A stretch of 64,000 bases of DNA, taken from contig CAKSIJ010000010.1 in NCBI GenBank assembly GCA_934462715.1, positions 1-64,000 of the forward strand, written 5' to 3'. The position numbers and the translations under genes were made by a program. Of the stretch, positions 43,652-52,356 are shown piece by piece (position 1 is the first letter of the stretch; each line of letters starts with the position of its first letter). The notes below the pieces were generated by a model. That model ran no database searches, was not told the origin of the DNA, and saw only the letters and a program-made list of their open reading frames with translations. This DNA comes from an uncultured Clostridia bacterium. Its GTDB lineage: Bacteria; Bacillota; Clostridia; UBA1381.

Positions 43652-45636
43652 ATAGGTCAAAGTTAATCAAATGTATTCTGTCGGCAATACCGATTTTAGC
43701 AACAATTATGTACGGCGGCGGATATATTGCGCAGCTTTTCGGAAATTACAGCTTATGGCAGAAAAACGGAGGATCAATGGGAGACGGTACAGCACCGCAG
43801 TTTCCGAGCACAAATGTTAAAGTGTGTCTTAATTCCTTATTCAGCTTTCCATATGGATTAATAGGTATTGCCGTTTGCATCGGTGCAATGGCCGTTTTGA
43901 TTTTGCTTATTATGAAGATGGGAGCAGGAGAGAGAACTGAGCTTGACAGGGAACGTAATTTTGAGTATTCGAGCAAAGGCACCTACGGGACATCGGGATT
44001 TATGAGCGAAAAGGAAATGTATGAGATTTTCGATGTTGATTCCGTAAAGAACAATACTGGAATACTTTTGGGAGAATATAAAAATAAGGCAATATTTCTT
44101 CCGAAAGAGAGCTACATGAATAAGAACATTGCTGTGTTTGGTGCTTCTGGTTCGATGAAATCAAGAGCATTTGTCAGGAATTATATATTTCAGGCAACAA
44201 GACGCGGTGAGAGCTTGGTTATTACCGATCCAAAATCGGAAATGTATGAGGATATGGCTGTCTATCTTGAAAATCAGGGCTATGAGGTTAAAGTATTTAA
44301 TCTCGTTTCACCTCAAAACAGCGACAGCTGGAATTGTATTGCCGATATTAACGGAGATGACCTGATGGCACAAACATTTACCGATGTCGTTATAAAAAAC
44401 ACAACGGTCGGAATGGGTGACGAGTTTTGGGACAGCGCATCGGTAAACCTTTTAAAAGCGCTTGTTTTGTATGTATCGGTTGAATTTGAGGGCGAGGACT
44501 GCAATTTCGGTGAAGCATATAAGCTGATTTCCATACATTCGGCAGCGGAGCTTGACGCACTGTTTTCGGTACTGGATTATAAGCATCCGGCATTTGCACC
44601 GTATAATATTTTTAAGCAAGCATCCGATAATGTTAGGTCGGGAATTATTATAGGGCTTGGTGCAAGACTTCAGGTGTTTCAAAATGAGATGATAAGGAAT
44701 ATAACAAAATATAACGAGATTAATTTGGTTGAGGCCGGGAAGAAAAAATGTGCTTACTTCTGTATTACTTCAGATCAGGACAGTACATTCGATTTTCTGG
44801 CTTCTTTGTTTTTCTCGTTTTTATTTATACGGCTGGTTCGTTTTGCGGATAATTACGGTGAAAACGGGAAATTACCCGTTCCGGTAAATTTTGTGCTTGA
44901 TGAATTCCCAAACATCGGAGCTATTCCTGATTTCAAAAAGAAAATCAGCACAACAAGAAGCAGGGCAATTAACATTTCCGTTATATTTCAAAATCTTGCG
45001 CAGCTGCAAAACAGATATCCCGACGGCGCGTGGCAGGAAATTTTGGGTAACTGCGACACGCAGCTGTTTCTCGGCTGTACCGATGACGTTACCGCGAAGC
45101 TGGTTGCGGACCGAACCGGTGAAGTCACGGTTGCGGTTGCGAGTAAAACAAAGACGTTAAACAGCTGGAGGATCTCCGATTATACACCGGAATATAGGGA
45201 GGCACGCTCACTCGGCAAAAGAAAATTGCTTACGCCGGATGAAATATTAAGATTACCGGTCAATGAGGCATTGGTGATTATGAGAGGACAAAAGGTTTTA
45301 AAGGTGACTAAATTTGACTATACAAAACACCCGCACGCCAATATGATAATCAAGGAAAAAGCGTCGTCGCATATACCAAAATGGCGAGAGACTATCGAAA
45401 ATCGCTTTAAGGCAGATGAAAAGCAAAAGAATGAAGTGAATACTGATGAAACAGTTCCAAAACGGATTACTTTTGGCAAAAAAACAACCGACAAAGCGCC
45501 CGTTGCTGATATAAAAGAAGACAGTCCGCAGCTTTCGGCGCTTGATAGATTGATAAATGAAAACAAAGGGGGTGATTGTGATGGTAACAAGCCGAGATTC
45601 AGTAAAATAGATAAAAGCAGCATCACAAAAAAATAA
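43648..45636 (+). CDS. virD4: VirD4/TraG-type coupling protein
   Basis: 662 residues. Two membrane segments (about 8-28 and 65-90), Walker A-like GASGSMKSRA near 166-175 (Met in place of the last Gly, a form I know from Firmicute coupling proteins), Walker B NFVLDEFPNIGAI near 412-424. It recruits the relaxase-DNA substrate to the channel. It is the T4CP of this element. The relaxase itself is not in the window. Confidence 0.88.
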   Translation: MNRSKLIKCILSAIPILATIMYGGGYIAQLFGNYSLWQKNGGSMGDGTAPQFPSTNVKVCLNSLFSFPYGLIGIAVCIGAMAVLILLIMKMGAGERTELDRERNFEYSSKGTYGTSGFMSEKEMYEIFDVDSVKNNTGILLGEYKNKAIFLPKESYMNKNIAVFGASGSMKSRAFVRNYIFQATRRGESLVITDPKSEMYEDMAVYLENQGYEVKVFNLVSPQNSDSWNCIADINGDDLMAQTFTDVVIKNTTVGMGDEFWDSASVNLLKALVLYVSVEFEGEDCNFGEAYKLISIHSAAELDALFSVLDYKHPAFAPYNIFKQASDNVRSGIIIGLGARLQVFQNEMIRNITKYNEINLVEAGKKKCAYFCITSDQDSTFDFLASLFFSFLFIRLVRFADNYGENGKLPVPVNFVLDEFPNIGAIPDFKKKISTTRSRAINISVIFQNLAQLQNRYPDGAWQEILGNCDTQLFLGCTDDVTAKLVADRTGEVTVAVASKTKTLNSWRISDYTPEYREARSLGKRKLLTPDEILRLPVNEALVIMRGQKVLKVTKFDYTKHPHANMIIKEKASSHIPKWRETIENRFKADEKQKNEVNTDETVPKRITFGKKTTDKAPVADIKEDSPQLSALDRLINENKGGDCDGNKPRFSKIDKSSITKK

Positions 45637-45657
45637 TTGTAAACGGAGGAATGAACT

Positions 45658-46776
45658 ATGCCAAGAAAAAAAGCAGAACCGGAAAATGTTAATATTTCCG
45701 AAGAACAGGTTGAAAGTCAGGTAAATGATACTGAGCATCCGGATGCCGAAACGGTTGAGCCGGATACGGATATCGTGAGTGAAGCAGCAATCGACAGTGA
45801 TGATATTCCCATGGAATCGGCTGAAACGATTGAACCTGAGCAGCCCGAAACGTCAGCACCGGACAGCGAAGAACTAAGTCTCGGAGTGTTGAAAATCAAT
45901 CTTGATGAAGAGGAACCGGAGGAGAACAAGCTTGAAACGCTGTGGAATGAACTTGTGACATTTTATCGCAGCCGGCGCATTGTTCCGGTAACGGTAACGG
46001 GCATTGAAAAAACGCAGCTTGCCGGAAATGTTGTGGTTACATACTATAAGGATCAGAGAATTCTTGTGCCCATGACAGAAATGATGATTAATCTGTCGGA
46101 GGAACGCGGTAAGGGGTATACCCTTTCCGAACGACTTGAAAGAGTGTGTAATACAATGCTCGGAGCGGAAATTGATGTGATTATCAAGGGAATGGACAAA
46201 AAGAGCGGCAGCGTCGTTGCCAGCAGACAGGACGCAATGCTCAGGAAACGAGAAAAATTCTATCTTACACCTCTTAGCGACGGACTGCCGCACGTTCGTG
46301 AGGGCAGAATTGTCGAGGCAAGAATCATCGGCGTAACGCAGCTTGTTGCACGCATTGAGGTGTTCGGAGTTGAAACAACACTTGCCGCTTCAGAACTGAG
46401 CTGGGATTGGCTTCCGAATGTTTCGGATAAATTCTATGTGGGCGATAAACTGAATGTTCTCATTAAAGAGCTTAAGGGTGACAGCGTTGACAACCTGAAA
46501 ATTGTTGCGGATGTAAAAAGTATAACAATTAATACATCAATGGAAAACCTGAGCAAATGCGTGGTACAAAGCAAGTATATAGGCGAGATTACAAATGTGC
46601 GTAACGGAGTGGCATATTTAAGACTAAAGGTCGGGGTAAATGCCATTGCACATACAAACTATGATCGTCGTACACCGGGTAAGGGTGATATGGTGAGTTT
46701 TGTAATAACGCGAATCAATCCGGAGTATGGAAATGTTACCGGAATTATAACAAAAATCATAAAGCAATCAGTTTGA
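45658..46776 (+). CDS. S1-domain-like OB-fold protein after virD4
   Basis: 372 residues: an acidic N-terminal 90 residues, then three or four OB-fold (S1-like) units, for example IVPVTVTGIEKTQLAGNVVV, REGRIVEARIIGV and GEITNVRNGVAYLRLKVGV. In chromosomes such proteins bind RNA (ribosomal protein S1 type). In Clostridia conjugative elements an S1-like gene sits at this place, but its function is unknown. It may bind ssDNA or RNA during transfer. A strong terminator follows. Confidence 0.65.
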   Translation: MPRKKAEPENVNISEEQVESQVNDTEHPDAETVEPDTDIVSEAAIDSDDIPMESAETIEPEQPETSAPDSEELSLGVLKINLDEEEPEENKLETLWNELVTFYRSRRIVPVTVTGIEKTQLAGNVVVTYYKDQRILVPMTEMMINLSEERGKGYTLSERLERVCNTMLGAEIDVIIKGMDKKSGSVVASRQDAMLRKREKFYLTPLSDGLPHVREGRIVEARIIGVTQLVARIEVFGVETTLAASELSWDWLPNVSDKFYVGDKLNVLIKELKGDSVDNLKIVADVKSITINTSMENLSKCVVQSKYIGEITNVRNGVAYLRLKVGVNAIAHTNYDRRTPGKGDMVSFVITRINPEYGNVTGIITKIIKQSV

Positions 46777-46781
46777 ATTTG

Positions 46782-46813
46782 AGCAGCGGGGATATTTTCT
46801 CCGCTGCTTTTTT
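46782..46813 (+). terminator. Intrinsic terminator after the VirD4 operon
   Basis: AGCAGCGG (46782-46789) pairs with CCGCTGCT (46801-46808), extended inward, followed by T to 46813. Confidence 0.82.
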
Positions 46814-46838
46814 CAATTTGGAGAGGAGTGAGTGTTTA

Positions 46839-47195
46839 ATGGAAAAGAGCGTTACACACTATGAAAATATCGGGAGATTTATAAGTAATGTCAACGGTAA
46901 CTGGAGAAACAGCATATATGTTACGTGCAGTATATGCAGATTTGAAAAGCAAAACTGCTGCGGCGATATTCTTCTGAGCTTTGACGGAGACGGTGTGCCG
47001 TCGTTTATTGCCGTGACGGATGCCAATTATGTGTTTGCGCAGATAATTGATAAAAGCGAGTGCTTGCTGGAATTCAGCAATGCAAGATGCGAATGCTTGT
47101 TTGAAAATCTGATAGCAAAGAATACAGATAAAGAAAACGGTTGCCCGCTGCTGCAATTAACACGTCAAAATCATTGCGAATCGGAGCTGTTTTAA
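46839..47195 (+). CDS. Small cysteine-containing unknown protein
   Basis: 118 residues with eight or more cysteines (TCSICRFEKQNCC near 28-40, CRCECLF near 92). No known zinc motif could be fixed. The start is ATG 46839 behind GGAGAGGAG. A hairpin (TAGGGAA/TTCCCTA, 47203-47219) follows. Not recognised. Confidence 0.55.
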   Translation: MEKSVTHYENIGRFISNVNGNWRNSIYVTCSICRFEKQNCCGDILLSFDGDGVPSFIAVTDANYVFAQIIDKSECLLEFSNARCECLFENLIAKNTDKENGCPLLQLTRQNHCESELF

Positions 47196-47202
47196 AAATT
47201 TA

Positions 47203-47219
47203 TAGGGAAAAATTCCCTA
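47203..47219 (+). other. Short hairpin without T tract
   Basis: TAGGGAA (47203-47209) pairs with TTCCCTA (47213-47219). No T run follows, so its role is unclear. The rest of the gap to 47334 holds the 10-bp repeats and a ribosome site. Confidence 0.35.
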
Positions 47220-47293
47220 AGTGACACATATTTAAACAGTTATTTTCCGAAACCATATTTAAAATTTTAAGAAAACATATTAAAATTAATATA

Positions 47294-47309
47294 AGACGTA
47301 ATATGACGT
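47294..47309 (+). repeat. 10-bp repeat units before 47335
   Basis: AGACGTAATA (47294-47303) followed head to tail by TGACGT (47304-47309). Same unit and period as at 41071-41151; a probable shared operator. Confidence 0.6.
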
Positions 47310-47334
47310 TTAAAAAGGGAGGTTTAGAAAAAGA

Positions 47335-47742
47335 ATGAAGAAACAAAAAAGAATAACGTGCCCGTACTGCGGAGCACCGGCAATACTGCGAAAGGGCAGC
47401 TACGTACATGGAGAACATTCAAAAGAAGAATTTTTATATGTATGTTCACATTATCCGAAATGCAATTCTTATGTCGGAGTACATACCGGTACCAAAATAC
47501 CAAAAGGGACTTTGGCAAATCCGGAACTGAGAAATAAAAGAATTAAAACACATAAAGTATTTGACCTTTTGTGGAAGGAAAAGCTTATGACGAAAAAAGA
47601 GGCATATCGTTGGATGGAATATACCATGTGTTTGCCTAAAAATACAGGGCATATTGCAAATTTTTCTGATTACCGCTGTAATGAGCTGATAAGAATTTGC
47701 AAAGATCTGTTAAGAAATAACCACATACCAATCAGAGTGTAG
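47335..47742 (+). CDS. DUF3268-type zinc-finger protein
   Basis: 135 residues. CPYCGAPA (about 9-16), then VCSHYPKCNSYVGVHTGT (about 41-58) and GTLANPELRNKRIKTHKVF are the DUF3268 zinc-finger-domain signature, a family common on phages and mobile elements. A further helical part follows. Function not known; a nucleic-acid role is likely. It precedes the sigma factor by 14 bases. Confidence 0.75.
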   Translation: MKKQKRITCPYCGAPAILRKGSYVHGEHSKEEFLYVCSHYPKCNSYVGVHTGTKIPKGTLANPELRNKRIKTHKVFDLLWKEKLMTKKEAYRWMEYTMCLPKNTGHIANFSDYRCNELIRICKDLLRNNHIPIRV

Positions 47743-47756
47743 GAGGCGAGGAAAAG

Positions 47757-48344
47757 ATGTTATCGAATCAGGAGAAAAAGCTTATCGAGGAAAATATGCA
47801 CACGGTCGAAATTGTTGTAAAGCTTATGATGGCTAAATACAATATTCCGCAGAATGAGTATGAGGACTACTGCCAAATCGGTTATGTTGTTTTGTGCAGT
47901 AAGGCACATAAATATGACGGAAGCACAAAGTTTTCTACCTTTGCCAATAAGGTGCTGACCAATGCTTTTATTGATAAGTATCGATCGGAAAAAACAAAAA
48001 TTAAAGAAATACTGTCGCTTGATCATATATGCAAGGAAGACAAGGACGGAGGCGGTGTGAGTCTTGGCGAATTTCTTGCTGCGGATATAGATGTCGAAAA
48101 TGAAGTTTTGTCCAATGTAACAAGTGATTTGCTGAAAAGCTGTATAAAAAACGCAAAGAATAAATGCAGCGCCAATACAACTGTAAAAGGTTTTGAAGCA
48201 CTGGAGCTGAAGCTTGAGGGATACAGCGGTAAGGAGATTGCAGATATATTTAATGTTCCGCCGAACTCTCTGCGTTCATGGATGAGCAGGGCAAAGAAGC
48301 TGCTTTTGAGCGAAAGAGATTTTGCTATGTTGGTATGTGAATAA
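47757..48344 (+). CDS. Sigma-70-family RNA polymerase sigma factor
   Basis: 195 residues. EYEDYCQIGYVVLCSKAHKYDGSTKFSTFA near 35-65 is region 2 of sigma-70 factors, and LEGYSGKEIADIFNVPPNSLRSWMSRAKK near 152-180 is region 4 helix-turn-helix. It is compact, like element-encoded sigma factors. It may turn on transfer or pilus genes. A target promoter could not be identified by eye. Confidence 0.78.
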   Translation: MLSNQEKKLIEENMHTVEIVVKLMMAKYNIPQNEYEDYCQIGYVVLCSKAHKYDGSTKFSTFANKVLTNAFIDKYRSEKTKIKEILSLDHICKEDKDGGGVSLGEFLAADIDVENEVLSNVTSDLLKSCIKNAKNKCSANTTVKGFEALELKLEGYSGKEIADIFNVPPNSLRSWMSRAKKLLLSERDFAMLVCE

Positions 48345-48412
48345 TTTTTGTGTTGCGTTTTTGCCGGTGATACCGTATTAGTATATTAGAAACGGGAACG
48401 GAGGACTAAAAC

Positions 48413-49093
48413 ATGGTTACATATTATACGGCACTGGGAAGAATGATGACCAAAGTATATAACGGAGCAAAAATCCCTGTCATTATTGTTGACGATACAG
48501 AATATCATATGAGCATTGATGAGCTTATTATATGGGGTGCTTTGCAGTGGAGTTTTCTCGGTAAAGAAGCACTTGAAAAGGAATACGGTCGCAGAAAAGC
48601 AAAGCATAGGATTTTTAATGATGTATCATTTGAACAAACATTAAATCGGCTCGAGGTAAGGGGACTGGTAGTTTGCGGAACGGACTATCTGGCGGCAGAC
48701 GCACTTTACAGGCTGATAGGCACATTAAAAATACGACCGATCAGGATAGATACTATGGACAGGCTGAAAAGTATGTTGTATTTGTATTTTATAAAAGGTG
48801 TTCCGATAAAAAAATGTTACGGTACATATTTCGGAACAAAGATTACGCAGAACGAAAGAAATGTTTTAAAGCTTTCGAGACGAGTGGGTATTACGGCTTC
48901 GGAAATAATTCAATGTGCAGAAAACCATGTCAGAAAAATTAGCAGCGAGGACGATATTATGGATAAGCTGTATAACAATGGTGAAACCTATGAAACAATG
49001 GCAATACAGTCAAGGTTCAGTGAGCTTAAATCCGATGTTGTAAGAGCCGTGGCAAACTTATATTTGAAGAAAAGAATTATATTTGAAAACTGA
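48413..49093 (+). CDS. Unknown protein, possible winged helix
   Basis: 226 residues. N-terminal strand-rich part, then helical with possible winged helix in FNDVSFEQTLNRLEVRGLVV. It has no membrane segment or known motif. It lies between the sigma factor and a small membrane protein, and a terminator follows. Not recognised. Confidence 0.55.
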   Translation: MVTYYTALGRMMTKVYNGAKIPVIIVDDTEYHMSIDELIIWGALQWSFLGKEALEKEYGRRKAKHRIFNDVSFEQTLNRLEVRGLVVCGTDYLAADALYRLIGTLKIRPIRIDTMDRLKSMLYLYFIKGVPIKKCYGTYFGTKITQNERNVLKLSRRVGITASEIIQCAENHVRKISSEDDIMDKLYNNGETYETMAIQSRFSELKSDVVRAVANLYLKKRIIFEN

Positions 49094-49098
49094 CAAGT

Positions 49099-49121
49099 GC
49101 AGCCTTCGGGCTGCATTTTTT
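49099..49121 (+). terminator. Intrinsic terminator
   Basis: TGCAGCCTTCGGGCTGCA (49099-49116) folds as a stable hairpin and is followed by T. Confidence 0.85.
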
Positions 49122-49133
49122 GCGGAGGGACTT

Positions 49134-49586
49134 ATGAAAAGCATTATATTTAAAAAGATATTAACGCTTTTGGCTGTATGTATACTGTTTTTAACAGTCG
49201 GAACGGTGTACGGAATACTGACAAGAGATAAATTGTTCATTGTTATGAGCGTCATTATTGCTGTTGTAAATTTTTATAAAATTATTGCATTGAGAAGGAT
49301 AGAGATGGAAGAGAAGTATTATGTTATATCCGGCACGTGCGTTGATATGACATATAAGCTTATGGGAAAATATCGCCTGTATAAAATAAAAGACGGCAGT
49401 AATATGATTGAGATTTCAGTTCCCAAGTCGGTAAAGCTTAAATTGAATGAAGAATATAAATTTTATTTCAAGAAAACAGCTTCCGAACTGAATGCATATG
49501 GGGACTGGCTGAAAAATCAGGTGTTGTCGGAAAACTTTTTGGGATATGAAAATGTTTTTGAGGCTTCAGGAGGTGATACACATTGA
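49134..49586 (+). CDS. Small two-helix membrane protein
   Basis: 150 residues: two transmembrane helices (about 8-27 and 32-52) and a cytosolic or external beta domain with VISGTCVDMTYK. ATG 49134 behind GGAGGGA. No family recognised. A short frame and no gene follow to 49655. Confidence 0.55.
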   Translation: MKSIIFKKILTLLAVCILFLTVGTVYGILTRDKLFIVMSVIIAVVNFYKIIALRRIEMEEKYYVISGTCVDMTYKLMGKYRLYKIKDGSNMIEISVPKSVKLKLNEEYKFYFKKTASELNAYGDWLKNQVLSENFLGYENVFEASGGDTH

Positions 49587-49655
49587 AAAGTGTATTGTAA
49601 TGGAGACGGTTATTCAAAAGTTCCGTTACAAATACTAAATGTTGAGAAAATAGAC

Positions 49656-49684
49656 TTGACAAATACAATATATTGTGGTATAAT
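49656..49684 (+). promoter_or_regulatory. Consensus promoter of structured leader or small RNA
   Basis: TTGACA (49656-49661), 17 bp, TATAAT (49679-49684): a perfect sigma-A promoter. It drives the structured RNA that follows. Confidence 0.85.
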
Positions 49685-49690
49685 GCAAGT

Positions 49691-49819
49691 ATAAATCAAT
49701 TTATGCATGGGGTTCCCAAGACTTTATCCAAAAAGTCTTTGCATACAAATGTCGTGTTTGTAAACAAAGCCAACAGTATTACTATGCCCGTTTGGGTATG
49801 GATACTGCTGGCTTTTTTA
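49691..49819 (+). ncRNA. Structured small RNA or attenuator leader
   Basis: From the predicted start near 49691: hairpin AAGACTTT/AAAGTCTT (49718-49725 with 49732-49739), ACAAA/TTTGT (49745-49749 with 49757-49761), and a long hairpin AAGCCA, CAGTAT (49767-49779) with ATACTG, TGGCTT (49802-49814) followed by T. A consensus promoter and a terminator 130 bases apart define a compact transcript, with the SSB-like gene just downstream. It may be an sRNA, or a leader controlling the SSB-MoxR genes by antitermination. Confidence 0.6.
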
Positions 49820-49868
49820 TATATATATAAATTTTATTTACGCCATAAGGCAGAAAGGAGAATTGATT

Positions 49869-50603
49869 ATGAATATCATAATCGGAAGAGTAACCAAAGA
49901 CCTTGAACCGAAAACCAGTCAAAGCGGAGTAAATTATGTCAGCTTTGATGTTGCGGAAAATATCGGCTTTGGCGAAAAGGCAAAAACAATATTTCACAGA
50001 TGCACAATCTTCGGTGAAGAACTTGTAAACAGGATTGTCAATGCAAAAGTGAAGAAGGGAAGTTTACTGCAGGTAGTCGGCGAACAATCGCTTGATGCTT
50101 ATGTCAGAGATGGGGACGGAAAAGCAGTACCTACATCGAATATTGATGTATGGCATTGGCTGGAAAAACCGACAGCAAAGCTTTTTACCGGTGGCGGAAG
50201 AATACGTATTGCTACGGAAAAATCGGAGAACTTCACGGAAGCAGATGTATTGCTGGACACTTTCGGGCGAATTGAAATAAAGATGCTTGAAGTAAACAGC
50301 GTTTCGGACATAGTGAAAGCAACATCCGAGAATGCAGAAACCGAGTTTACCGTTGATACGAGAGTCTGGTATGAACAGTGCGGGCAAAAGGTTTTGACTG
50401 ATATTATTACCGATCTTAATGCAAGAGGTACAAGGAATCTTTGTATTAATGAAGACGGAAGTATTGTGATTGACGATAATAAGCAGGTCGGAACGTTAAA
50501 AGCTTTTCCGGCAAAAAACCTATGGAAAAAGCTTGTCGGAATTTTTGAGGACAGCGGATTAACGGTTGTCGAAAATGAACACAGCATTCAGCTTGGATGG
50601 TAG
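49869..50603 (+). CDS. SSB-like OB-fold protein
   Basis: 244 residues. IIIGRVTKDLEPKTSQSGVNYVSFDVAENIG and FHRCTIFGEELV are the first strands of an SSB OB fold (about 1-105). The C-terminal half is not SSB-like and lacks the acidic DDDIPF-type tail. I choose ATG 49869 over TTG 49863 (AGGAGA spacing). It heads a run with the MoxR ATPase 17 bases on. It may bind ssDNA during transfer or act with the MoxR-VWA pair. Confidence 0.65.
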   Translation: MNIIIGRVTKDLEPKTSQSGVNYVSFDVAENIGFGEKAKTIFHRCTIFGEELVNRIVNAKVKKGSLLQVVGEQSLDAYVRDGDGKAVPTSNIDVWHWLEKPTAKLFTGGGRIRIATEKSENFTEADVLLDTFGRIEIKMLEVNSVSDIVKATSENAETEFTVDTRVWYEQCGQKVLTDIITDLNARGTRNLCINEDGSIVIDDNKQVGTLKAFPAKNLWKKLVGIFEDSGLTVVENEHSIQLGW

Positions 50604-50620
50604 GAACAGGAGGAAATATA

Positions 50621-51638
50621 ATGGCTAATTCAAAGTTATTTGATTCATGCACGTTTACTATGGCTGTACCTCCGGAGTTCAGCTCTTACCCCAATGAGTC
50701 AACAGTACATACTTCTATGTACAATGTCGGTTCTGCAAAACGGGCAACACTTCATGCACCGACCTTGAGGGCAATCCTTGCATATATGAAGCTTTCAAAA
50801 GCGACAACTGACGGAACATCTGTTGATGGACTCGGCGCCATAGGCACGCAAAATGATAAAAAAATCATTGCGGAGTATATTGGCGGGAGAAAGGATATTC
50901 AGGCTGTGGTATATAATAAAAGCAGCGGCGGTATCCTTGCGTCGGTTTTTGCGGACGAAAAGGCATCCGGAAGTCAGTTTGTTCATAAAGCAAGCGGTGG
51001 TAAAGAAACAGGAACGGCTATGTTCTTTGCGTTGGTGCCGGTCTTTATGGAGGATGAAGAGTTTAGAGAATCATATGACATTCTTTATGATCAGTTTGTA
51101 ACAGGATTTACTGATACAAATATCACTGAGGAGAACATCTTCAAGTTATGTGATAATGTTTACAGGAGAATTGAAAATTCAGCCGGTTGCGGTGCATCGG
51201 GAGTAAATATCGAATATCCGGATACAGGTAATGTAAGAATGATTACGGATATTGCAAGAAAAAAAGGTACATATTCTGCGACCGATATATTGCTTGGCGA
51301 ATTTAAGATGGTTAGGGCGGGAATAAAGCCTAAAAAAACGGGAGCGGTTATTTCTTCTGCTGATTTTGAAGGGAAGTATAAGCTTTCCGAAAGAACCTTT
51401 ACAGAAAAGGAACAGTCGCTCATTCCCGAAATCCCAAGCTGGTATCTGATTCCCGAAGAGGTAGAAACAATTTGCAGCTTTGCGCAGAAAACCACAAACT
51501 CACAAATGCCTATGCGTAATTTTATGCTAAGGGGTGCTGCAGGTTCCGGTAAGACGGAAAGTGCAAAAGCAATTGCAGCAGGACTTCACTTGCCGTATAT
51601 GTTTTTAACCTGTTCTGCAGATGACGAGAAATTTGATT
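50621..51638 (+). CDS. MoxR-type AAA ATPase, first exon
   Basis: First 339 codons and one base of a gene interrupted by a group II intron. A N-terminal region of about 290 residues of unknown type precedes the Walker A box GAAGSGKTE near residue 305. The exon ends after Phe-Asp and one T at 51638. Spliced to 54374 the frame is kept (GAT T + TC ATC GGT) and gives about 601 residues with FDFIGQ, a normal MoxR sequence. Without splicing the ATPase ends in the intron at 51688. Start ATG 50621 behind AGGAGG. Confidence 0.8.
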
Positions 51639-52356
51639 GTGCGACATGTTCCGTACTGAAAAGGTACGGCACTAATATAGCGATATAATGCGTTTATATT
51701 AGGAGAACTGATGATTTGAAAAGTAGAATGATGGGGTAACGCCCTGAAATGCTTCCCTGAGCCCCGAAGTGCGTAGGTCAAAAGCCTATGTTGCTAAGCT
51801 CGGTAAGGTCGGCAGAGAGATACCGTAAGTATGTTTATACATACACGAAAGCGGAGCAGAGGTGCTTTGTGTATCCTATATGCCGGGGGTCTATAAAATA
51901 TCTATGGTGAGAATGACAATAAAAGGTTCGACCAACCATGTCTGACAAAACTGCGAATGTACGAGTCTACAATTTTGAGGCATAGAAATGTGTCTTGCCC
52001 TATGAAACGGGAGTACATGAGGTAGAGTAAAATTAGTCGATATGAAATTCCTTATACTGTTACAGGCAGTATCAAGTGTACAGGCTTAAAGCAGTCACCT
52101 AAAGGTATATGTAAAGATAGAATCATTGGAACGTGGAAAGCTACCTAACAGTTTATGCTGGTAATGACGAAGAATAATAAGCATTTTTATAGGTGGTGAG
52201 AGTAGTGGCAGAGTACCTGAGAAACGGCGATAATAAACTGCGGAGGGAAAGCCACAAGTCGGCAACTGTTCAATTCTAATAATGAATGTATCATGGATTC
52301 GAGTAAGACAAAAAAATCACTCAAAATAAGGAGGGTGATGTCCATGACAATGACAA

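Noticed and set aside
49703..49906. 67-codon frame (MHGVPKTL...) through the structured RNA
   Set aside because: It runs across the terminator hairpin and into the SSB-like gene, with no ribosome site. The stems explain the region better.
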